The notes under the pieces: generated by a model
Databases searched by the model: none
Told to the model about the DNA's origin: nothing
What the model saw: the letters and a program-made list of their open reading frames with translations, nothing else
In this document: one piece after another, positions 55,725 through 64,000 of the stretch
How the letters are laid out: each line of letters starts with the position of its first letter
Position numbering within the stretch: the first letter of the stretch is position 1
Source of the DNA: Thalassia testudinum
Taxonomy: Eukaryota; Streptophyta; Magnoliopsida; Alismatales; Hydrocharitaceae
Direction: 5' to 3'
Length of the DNA: 64,000 bases
Assembly (NCBI GenBank): GCA_037157565.1
Contig: JAZHRO010000073.1
Coordinates: 97,442,001 to 97,506,000 of the forward strand
Position numbers and translations under genes: made by a program

Positions 55725-56281
55725 AGTATTGTTTCCATTGGCGATACAGGAGATACTTCCTGAGCCAGTTGTTGATTCATTCACAAAGATTAGCAAATTT
55801 TTCAAAGTTGTTTGTTCGAATAAACTACAAAATGATACGCTGGATCATAGGGATAAACAACTAGTTATTACTCTGTAAGATGGAATAGATTCTTCCCCAA
55901 GCCTTCTTTGATGCAATGGTTCATCTCATGTTACATTTGCAAATGAAGTGAGAATCGGTGGACCTGTCCAATTCAGATGGATGTATCCTATGGAGCAGCT
56001 CTCGAAAAAGCTTAAAGATTATGTTCTGAACAAGGCAAAGCTAGAAGGTTCAATTTTAGAAGGTTATCTCATAGAAGAATGCATAAATTTTACCTCCATA
56101 TACATGAATGAAACAGAAAACCGCTTTAATAAACTTCAAAAGAACTATGAGGGGGAATACAATGATACTAATGAAGAATGTTTTCTATTTTTTGATATTA
56201 CAGGAAGGTCAATTCTTCATATAGAGTACAAGATAATTTCAGAAAATGATAGACGTTTGGCACATCTATATATATATATAA
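55725..56281 (+). pseudogene. CACTA (En/Spm) transposon relic with DUF4218
   Basis: The plus strand reads LPLAIQEILPEPVVDSF, KLQNDTLDHRDKQLVITL, then ILPQAFFDAMVHLMLHL, and after a one-base shift near 55945 RIGGPVQFRWMYPMEQL, LNKAKLEGSILEGYLIEECINF and NETENRFN. This order is the DUF4218 domain that follows the TNP2 transposase in plant CACTA transposons. There is a stop in the QAFFD segment (TAG near 55888) and a frameshift, so it is dead. Its 5' part is cut off at the F LTR and its 3' part by LINE-2. No terminal inverted repeats are visible. Confidence 0.88.
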
Positions 56282-56308
56282 TTTTTTTTTTTTGAAACTG
56301 AAAGGAAA

Positions 56309-56327
56309 GCTATCGTGCTACGATAGC
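56309..56327 (-). other. LINE-2 3'-terminal hairpin
   Basis: GCTATCGT-GCT-ACGATAGC has a perfect 8-bp stem near the tail. It is the counterpart of the LINE-1 hairpin at 12553-12571. Confidence 0.72.
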
Positions 56328-56399
56328 AATCCGGGAGGGCATTTTATTATTCATATAAGGAGAAAAACAGGGAGAGCTACAATACAGATTCCCACCTAT

Positions 56400-59300
56400 G
56401 TATGAGGGACCAGCACTCATTTACAATTTGCTCAATGCACACTGGTCTCTCCTGAAACAAACTCTCATTCCTTGCCTTCCACACACACCATAAAGTTGCT
56501 ACCATGTGCAAGTGTAGCCTGTCATGTAGTAGGAAGCTTTGCCACAGGGACTCCCATGGGTGAAGTGGTTACTGGTAAGTTCTTCTCCAAATTGCGTCTG
56601 TAATCAAACATGATGAAAACATATGGCTCAGGCTGTCAGTGTGCAGCCCACAAAGATGGCACTCATGCAATGCAGTGCCCATCCTTCTATGTCTCAGGTC
56701 TCATGTAATCAAGCCCTCCCTTCTACATAGCCAAAGAAATATTTGCACTTTGAGTGGAACCTTTAAGAGCCACAGCTTTCTGCCAATTGGGTCACTCTCC
56801 ATTTTCCTGCCGATACCCATCATTTTTCCATATGCATGCTCTGCTGTATAAATGCCATCCTACACATAACTATCCTCCACTCTAACCCTTGGTCTGAAGC
56901 ATTGTAGGTCTGAAATCAATTTCAGCCTTTCCTCCCATAACCTAGTTCCTTCCTTGCTTGTTTCAGTCTCATTCATCTACCAGCAACCTTCCTATTCAAA
57001 ACAATAGTTGCTCACCACGCACTCCTTATCCGCAACAACCATGTACACCCTCGAGTAGGCCTCCTTCAAAGAACCCACCATTCCTCCTTCTAGAAGTTAA
57101 ATGCATTGGCATCTCCTAACACTGGCTGCAGTAGGTGCCAGTTGTTCTTAAGGGCCTAAACTATAGAGTGCCAACAAGGGGATGGTTTGGACGGACATAA
57201 TCTCCTCAGTGCATTGTTGGAGTTGCCATAGCTTCCCTTAATGAGTTTGGTCCACAACTTCTCTTCCCCATTGAGGATTTTTATTGCCCATTTGATTAGT
57301 AATGCCTCATTGAACTCCTTTAGTGCTTTTATCCCCAAACCTCCACATTTCTTGGGATGGCATAGCTGCTCCCACTTCAGTGGCTGCATGAATTTGCCCT
57401 CATGTCGTGCACCCTTTCAAAAGTACCGCTTCCACATCAAGTCAACGCGCTTCCAAATAGATTTAGGAGTTTTGAAAATGGAGAAGTAGAAGACCAGGAT
57501 AGAGGTAATGATAAAGTTCAACAAAATGAGCCTTCCTCCCTTAGACAAGGACCTGCTATTTCAACCTTCTGGTTTGGTGGAGATCTTATCAAAGAGAAAG
57601 TTCCAATCACTCTTTCTTAGCTTTGAACATCTCAAGGGTAGCCCCAAGTATTTGATTGGCAATGTAGTATGTGGAGTACCCAAGATAGTTGAGAGTGTAC
57701 CTTGTTCATGATCGGTAAGACCAAAGCATACCAAGGAAGATTTCTCTCTGTTCAATTTCAGACCTGAGATATCTCCAAAAATCTTAACCATGTGCCATAA
57801 TGCTTGGGCTTTAGCCCCTATCCCCTCAACAAAAAAAACTGTGTCATCTGCATATTGAAGTACAAGAGCCATAACTCTCCTGCTGGAAATTGAGTAGCCT
57901 CTAATGACACTAGCCTCGGATAGCTTGCAAGCATATCTTGCTAGACCATCCACCATAAGATTAAAGACTAGGGGAGCTAGTGGGCAGCCTTGCCTGACTC
58001 CACATTGTGGTTGAATCCATGCCCCACAAGGTTTGCCATTGATCAGAGGGGTGAAGAAGGTAGTGGTGATACAACGCTTCATCCACTAGATCCAAAGGGG
58101 TGGGAAACCTCTTCTTTTGAACACCTCCCACATGTAGGGCCAAGAAACAGAGTCATAAGACTTTCAGAAATCCACTTTCCACATAAAGGCTTTGCACTTC
58201 CTCCTATGCCATCCACTCTCCATCTCCTGAGCCATAAAGAAGGATTCATGTAAAGATCTATTAGGGAGGAACGCTAACTAAACTGGGTGAATTAGATCTT
58301 GCAAGACCGTCCTCAATCTATTCGCCAATATTTTGCTCACCACCAAATAAATGGAATTCGAGAGAGCTAGAGGTCTGAAATCAGAGAATCACTCTGCCCC
58401 TTACTTCTTTGGTAACAGGAAAATATAAGATCTATTGTTCTTATCAAACCCAAAGTTACCTCCCTCAAACTCCTTGATAACTTCCATCACTTCCTTACTA
58501 AGCAGGTCCCACATTTCTTTATAGAAAAAGACTTGAATACCATCAGGTCTAGGGGATCCTTCATTATTCAGATCATTTATGGCATCCACAACCTCTTTCT
58601 CAGAGATAGTTGCAGTCAGCCTCGAAGCTTGTTCATTTGAAATTCGAGGAGAATCATTTGCAGCCATTCTCCACATTCCCCTGCCTGTTGCCCAAGAGGT
58701 TTCCCTATAATATTTGATGGCTTCAGATTTAATCTCTCGCATGGAAGATATTGTCTAACCTTCCTTGATAATGGAGGATATTATATTCAACCTTCAGTGA
58801 GAGCTGGCTGCAAGGTGGAAAATTTTGGTGTTGGCGTCCCCCTCTTTAAGCCAGAGCTGCCTTGAACATTCCTGCCAATCCATCTCTTGCTTCAGTTCCT
58901 CTTCTGCAGCCACCTTTTGACACATCCTCCTTGCATCTAAATCTTGATTGGATAGGGGGATGTTGCTTCCTTTTCATCCAGTCCTTGAATTTCCATCAAG
59001 GCTTCATGGTGCCTTTGTTGTCTTAAAGTAGAAACCACAGACCCATAATCCTTGAGCATGGTGCGCATGCCAGCTAGTTTAGAAACTAGCCTGATAGTAG
59101 TCAATCCTTCAACCTGCTTGGCCCTCCACCACACCTCAAGCACCTCATGGAAACCGGGCTCTCTTAGCCACGATCTTCTAAACTTGAAGTAGGACCCTGT
59201 GTGCACATGCTCACCATTGTCCCAGACCAATGGTGTGGTCTGAAAATGGGTGCTCCAGCAAAGACACAGATGATAGTTGATACCTGTCCAGTAGACATGC

Positions 59301-59497
59301 ATTCCCAAAGAATCTATCTATCTTTGACATCAGGCCATTTCCATTTCTCCATGTGAATTCTGCTCCAGAAGATGGCAACTTACTCAAGACTAAGCTTTGT
59401 ACCATCAACTGGAACCCAAGAGAGGCACTATCCATTAATTCATTCAGTCTTTCTATCCCTGTCAGAACACAATTAAAATCCCTACCCACAAGCCATG
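56400..59497 (-). pseudogene. LINE-2 ORF2 remnant: endonuclease (partial), reverse transcriptase, zf-RVT
   Basis: From right to left on the minus strand there is GRDFNCVLTG, SKIDRFFGN and SDHT (endonuclease, near 59200-59490), then FKFRRSWLREPGFHEV. The RT finger region has GSPRPDGIQVFFYKE (near 58520) and RSYIFLLPK. The palm has INGKPCGAWIQPQCGVRQGCPLAPLVFNL and the catalytic QYADDT (near 57850), then REKSSLVCFG and LPIKYLGLPLRCSK. The thumb region is near 57160-57390 (QPLKWEQLCHPKKCGGLGIK). The pieces lie in different frames, so it is inactive. It is closely related to LINE-1, but its decay is independent. Confidence 0.87.
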
Positions 59498-60946
59498 TGA
59501 TGTAGACACATCCATTTAGGTTAAAATGCCTATTTATGCTTGTTCTTAGGCTTAGATTTGCATTCCATATTATAAATATTGCATAGCATGCATCATTCTG
59601 CATTTAGAGTAGTTGTGTATATTTAGGTTAATTGTGTCCTTTTTATGATCAGGAGAGAAGGAGATTTATTTTGGAGCCTTGGATTAATGATCCAACCATA
59701 CGAATCTGATCAGGACGACGATCGGAGTCCAATACCTCCGAAATCACCTTGATCGGAGTCCTGTAGCACCATGTGCAGTCCGAGGAAGATCAACGGTCAA
59801 GGGACTAGGTTATGTAATTTGGAGCTTCAAACGACAAATCCGACTGTGCGGATGGATTCAGGTTGACGATCGTAGCCCAACGGCACGAAAGTCGACTCAA
59901 TCCGATCTTTGTAGCATCCCCTACAATGAAAAGAAGATGGAAGGCCCAGATCACAGCACATGGCGCAACCTAGGCCACCCATGCGCATGCACATGCCACC
60001 GCATGTGCACAGCAGTGCGGGTGCACGCGCACACGAGGAGGCATGCACCAGCAGGAGCAGCGCGGGCGTGCATGGGTGCGCGCAGAGGAGTGCGACACGG
60101 GCCCGCAGAGCGCGGGCCAGTGCAGTTAGGCGAGCGCATGGGCTGTCTTCAGTGACGTTTGCAGTGGATCTTCTGCAACATTTATGATCGCCACTAAATG
60201 TCCTGTATATGAATTTGATTCTTTCCTCCACTATAAAAGGACCCCTACCCCTCCCATTTTTCTTCATCTCTTCCTTTCTTCTCCTCACCACCACCAAGGT
60301 TCTAGAGAGAGCTTGTCCCAAGCCCAGGATGATCCTCTAGAGTAGAAAACAAACATTTGTTCCCACCTCTCATCCCCATTCATGGAGCATCCCGTAGCCG
60401 TCTTCTCACCTCCCTTCAGGAAGAAGATCCTTGCCGCGACATCATCCTGCCCCGCCCTCCATCCTCCAGCTCCGTCCTTGTTCATCCCGCTCCACACCAC
60501 CTTCCTCCAGGCGACGTTAGAGCGAGTCATCCTCCAAGCGACCATCGAGGGGGATTTCTCTCAGCTATCTCTATCTTTATTGCTTTCGTAGTATAGTTTT
60601 CGTGCTTTCCTAGTTGTAATAAACATTTGATTATAAAAATACATGATTATCTCTAGCTCTCTCTTATATTTTGCAAGTAGATTAGTTAGATAAGAATTCA
60701 TCAACCTAATCTCTTGCTTGCTAAAAATACCAAAAAATTAGAAAAGACAAGAACGACAAAAACAAATAAAAAGTGAAACGTGTATCTTTCAAAACCAAAC
60801 ATTTGCCTCCCCATGTTCTACATGGGACTCACTTTTCGAGTTTCTGTTATAAATTTTATCTGATCAACGGATTTTCTAGCAAATTGAACTACGATGATAG
60901 GTTTTCCAAACTCGAACCCTTTCCACGATGAGATCCGATGCGACCA
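59498..60946 (+). repeat. D 5' LTR
   Basis: The LTR is 1449 bp. It starts TGATGTAGACACATCCATTTAGG, like the B LTR on its own strand (TGATATAGACACATCTATTTAGG), and ends GCGACCA. The TATA word CTATAAAAGG is at 60231-60240. It is the plus-strand counterpart of the B LTR. Confidence 0.9.
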
Positions 60947-60949
60947 TTT

Positions 60950-60967
60950 TGGTGTCGTTATCAGGGA
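60950..60967 (+). promoter_or_regulatory. D primer-binding site, decayed
   Basis: TGGTGTCGTTATCAGGGA differs from the A site at five positions. All five are C-to-T or G-to-A transitions. Confidence 0.85.
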
Positions 60968-62209
60968 GGCAACGGTGTTTGCTTTTTCTGTGCTTTCCTG
61001 CATTACTTACATATTTTTCTAACCTATCTTTCTTTGATTTTTTGTCTTGTAGGAACCTAATAGAGGAGTCAAAGGAGGTAGATTGGAGTAAAGTGCGGGT
61101 AGAGACATTTGTAAGTTTATCCCCCACCAACCCCACCCTAGTTTCCATTTTGCCACACTAATAACTCAAACTCAAATCAACCTAGGTGCTTTTATAAACC
61201 CTAGGATAGATCTGATTGTTTGATTGTCACTTCACCTCACCTCACCAACCCGCATATATTAAAAGAATAAAAAAATATATATACTCTTCTATTGTGGGAT
61301 TTTCTGAAAGAGACACACAATAACACCCACAACTCTCGACTTAAGGCGCACCACTTGACATCTATTCTACCACTTAACCAGAATCTGACTTGTCGATCCG
61401 GTACACCCTAACTCAACACACCAATAAGTGAGTAGAAATCTGAATAGGTCAAACATTTTTGTGTACCTTAACTAAGTGGTGCAACAGGCCAATTGATTGA
61501 ACTGTTTGGGCTGCACCACTTAAGATAAAAGTGATCCATTAGTAGCTAGCCACTTAGGGTTGATTTTTAGGGCTGAACCAAGCACTCCACATTTTTTATC
61601 TGATTTCTAAAGGAATACATCATCACCAGAGCTTGTAAAACCTGGAGTGTTATACTAAACCCTAATTGAACCAACCTAAGGATTAAACCCTAAAAGCTAC
61701 TAAATAAGGTTAAACCCTAAAAGACACATCATTAAATAACCTTGTTTGCAAACCCTAGTTGTGCACGCGCACACATTTGAATTGATCATTAAGGGCACAA
61801 TCCATCTAAAGGGCCCATCAGATTCCAAGAGCACAATAATCTCAAACCTAAATAAAACTAAGTAGACGTTAGCCTTAAGGATTGATTCGCTCTTTGGGGC
61901 TCAGATTGACATTTTTTTTCAATTAATCTCCTACTGGTCCATCTGATGTCTAACTAGGGGAGTAGTGTCAAATGACCATGGCTGGGGGATACACTAGGAA
62001 CCAAAGGCACAAGCCAAACGAAGAACCTTCTCCCCAGCCCCTCCTTCTAACTGGCTGGATTGACTAGATAAAAGTAGACCAAATCAATTATAATCTCAAG
62101 ACGGGTCCTAGGAGTCTGTAGGTCTTTAAGCTAACCCACCTAAGGACAAGGTTGATTGCTTGTATTGCAGGGCTCCTTTCTTTCTTCTGATTTCCCCTCC
62201 TATTCTACC
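60968..62209 (+). mobile_element. D leader
   Basis: It holds the stem AAGTGGTGCA/TGCACCACTT (61474-61483 and 61512-61521, perfect 10 bp) and the box GTGTCAAATGAC (61965-61976). GCTTGTATTGCAGGGC near 62158-62173 is acceptor-like. Confidence 0.72.
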
Positions 62210-63614
62210 ATGTATCCCTCCACATCCTACACTCATTTCCCATCCTACCCTCCTACCACCGCTTATACCCAAGATGATTACTATCCAGACTCAACTTATA
62301 ATTACCCATCCACTAGTCGGGATAACTTTGATTGGGGATACGATTCTGAACCTCAGTGTCCAACGCCTAACCCTGGACAACAAGACTGTGATTACTATCC
62401 TTCCTAGAGCTACATTGATTATAGATCTCAACCCTTTGATGATCAACCTAACCTGATCTACAATCAAGAAGGATATGCTGACTATAACACCTACCCTCCC
62501 CAGTATTCCACTGAATATTGGTCACCACCATTCTTTTAACAACCCGAGATGACCTACTACCAGGGAGGAACCCGAGAACCTCAATATCTTGACTCCCCTA
62601 GAATAAACCCAAACCCACCCAACCCTAAATCGCACTATTCGGTTCAGGTGAACCAGGTCCGAGATAAGGTGTTGGCTAACTTGAGGAACTCCATCCAATC
62701 TTAGAGGCTCAGCCAACACCATGCACTAAAGCATTGGTGCCTGTGATAAAAATGATTGATGAGCTGAATAGCTCTTTATTGGATTTTCTCCAACATGTTA
62801 GGAATAGGGTCCTGGGTGAGTTTCTACTTGAGAAATTGTCGAGGTTGAGGATGAAATTTGTGGTTTCCTTATTCCAATCTTGGGATGATTCCTAAGATGA
62901 ACCCCTTCAGTAAAGCCAATGTCTGAACCCACTCAGGCGCCTGTCGTGGGGGATACATGTTCTGAGATCGGGGATGGCCAGGTTGGGCTAGAGCAACCCA
63001 TTGAGGATGAACCAATTGCTTCACCTAAGATCCCCGAGGCAAGGAACGAGGAAAAATATGTCTCCATGGACCATGGAATGACATATGATTTTGAGACATA
63101 TATAAATGAGGATCAAGAATTCTTTGAGTCTGAGGGTGAAGAATCTTTAGATGAAGTCTCAATTGAGCTTAAGGAAGAAGATTTTAGTGAGACTAATGGG
63201 CTTGAGGAGCATGATGAACCTTCTAATAGCCTGATTATTGAAGATTATGATCATGCTGGGGCTAACTTGGATGATCTGAATCCTGATGATTCAATCAGTA
63301 GCCCCACTAATCAACCACACCCTGAAGAGCTAAATTATGATATTTTTGAGATCAGCAGACCCAAGTCAATCCTGGTTGAGCCACAATTATTAGACTTGGG
63401 TATTTTAGATGGGGTGTACAATGATCCAGAGGTCCAAGAAACCTTGATCTTGGAGGATAGGAAGTTGGAAATAAAAATCTGGGAAGCTACTTCTGAGGGA
63501 ACTACAATTTTGGATCTAAGGGTTCTTGTTGACTTAAAACTACCTACTTGCTACCAGGACCCTTACGATATCTTTGACGTGCAACCTAAGCTTAGAATTA
63601 TTGACTCTTTCTAA
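62210..63614 (+). pseudogene. D ORF: Tyr/Pro-rich then acidic protein (broken)
   Basis: The first ATG is at 62210 (MYPSTSYTHFPSYPP). Stops at 62405, about 62537 and about 62702 break the N-terminal frame. One of them, TAG at 62405, is CAG in B, so it is a C-to-T change. The segment VNQVRDKVLANLRNSIQS follows, then LRMKFVVSLFQSWDDS (near 62850). After a frame change a 231-codon open stretch starts near 62919. It is strongly acidic (EFFESEGEESLDEVSIELKE) and contains KSILVEPQLLDLG, KIWEATSEGTTILDLRV and YQDPYDIFDVQPK. The order is the same as in B and C. The family is not recognised and no enzyme motif is seen. Confidence 0.65.
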
Positions 63615-64000
63615 GTTGAATTTTAAGTGGACATCTAAACCTTGTAAATCAAATCTACCTTCTGTCCGACACTTTAGTCTTGGGTTGCATACCACCAAAT
63701 TGCAAGCCCAGCCCCATAAATACAACAATCTTCGGTTCTGGGTGATTTTCATCTAGAACCTCAGAACCACTCGACCTTGCGGCATGGGTCTACACCACAA
63801 CTTAGTCCACATCTATGGACATCTTCTGTTGGCAGGTCTAAGGATTAATCTTTTGATTTTGATTCTGACCTGCACTTGTGAATTCTGAAATTCTTCTTTG
63901 TATGTATATTATGCCTAGCTGAAGGCATTAAAACTTAGCACATGTGTATACTCTCTTCTCTTTGCAGAGCTGACCGAATTGTTACAAAATTCAGGTGATA
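63615..64000 (+). mobile_element. D 3' non-coding region, start
   Basis: It contains GGCATGGGTCTACACCACAAC (63781) and the TGCCTAGCTGAAGGCA motif (63912-63927) followed by AACTTAGCAC, as in B, C and H. The window ends before the internal polypurine module. Confidence 0.65.

Larger units (their letters stand above)
56282..59497 (-). mobile_element. LINE-2: L1 retrotransposon, cut by element D
   Basis: The minus-strand LINE ends in a poly-A tail (plus-strand T-run at 56282-56293) next to a (TA)n stretch. It is the same family as LINE-1. Its sequence stops inside the endonuclease at 59497, where the D LTR begins, so the rest probably lies beyond D to the right of the window. Confidence 0.9.
59498..64000 (+). 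mobile_element. D: non-autonomous Athila-like element, 5' part
   Basis: The 5' LTR (59498-60946), primer site, leader and ORF of the B/C type are present. The 3' non-coding part and 3' LTR lie beyond the window. It is inserted in LINE-2. The left duplication would be CCATG (59493-59497), which can be tested in the flanking sequence. Confidence 0.88.

Noticed and set aside
55948..56295. DUF4218 ORF as a host gene
   Set aside because: The domain is the one found next to CACTA transposase, with an upstream in-frame stop and frameshift, and it is wedged between two other transposons.
59827..60321. 164-codon minus-strand ORF in the D LTR
   Set aside because: It is antisense to the D promoter, Cys/Ala/Arg-rich from GC-rich U3 sequence, and absent in B LTRs.

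Overview
The window is plant nuclear repeat DNA. Everything I can identify is a transposable element, and I see no host gene, rRNA, tRNA gene or CRISPR array. The evidence for a plant is direct: Ty3/gypsy elements with Athila-type gag, protease and pol, primer-binding sites that copy the 3' end of plant tRNA-Asp, L1 LINEs with a plant-type zf-RVT tail, and a CACTA (En/Spm) relic with a DUF4218 domain. A species cannot be read from it.

The layout is a nest, worked out from LTR boundaries and target-site duplications (TSDs). The oldest visible layer on the right is a CACTA relic (55725-56281). Element F (minus strand) lies against it. F has a 5' LTR now in three pieces (25734-25856, 46489-46919, 54479-55724), a leader (24584-25733) and a degenerate gag (15891-16894). 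Into F went H (16900-24578, TSD CTGGT), B (25857-46488, TSD GGTCR), C (46920-54478, TSD CACGC) and probably E2 (right end near 15890). Second-level insertions are G, a solo LTR inside the H 5' LTR (21648-23499), A inside B (27903-41132, TSD TTCCC), and LINE-1 inside E2 (8382-12594, 15-bp TSD). LINE-2 (56282-59497, minus) lies against the CACTA relic, and D (plus, from 59498 to beyond the window end) is inserted in LINE-2. E1 is the 3' end of one more element at the left edge (1 to about 2600).

A is the only nearly intact autonomous element. It has two 2250-bp LTRs differing at about 20 positions, an 18-nt tRNA-Asp primer site, gag-protease and RT-RNaseH-integrase. Its reading frame carries one nonsense codon and one frameshift. 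B, C, D, E2 and H show no reverse transcriptase or integrase. B, C and D encode a different Tyr/Pro-rich then acidic protein; E2 and H keep a protease followed by an acidic tail.

The most interesting signal is non-coding. Elements with otherwise unalignable sequence share a set of cis structures: the tRNA-Asp primer site; a leader stem AGTGGTGC/GCACCACT; a GTGTCAAACGAC box; an internal polypurine module (GAGGACAT then GCATGGGGG) about 1.2 kb before the 3' LTR; a GCTAGGGACTAGC hairpin and polypurine tract at the 3' LTR; LTRs that start TGAT followed by a short hairpin of changing sequence; and a TACAACGACG box followed by another changing-sequence hairpin near the LTR end. This suggests that the non-autonomous families are moved in trans by A-type proteins that recognise these structures. 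That functional step is inference.
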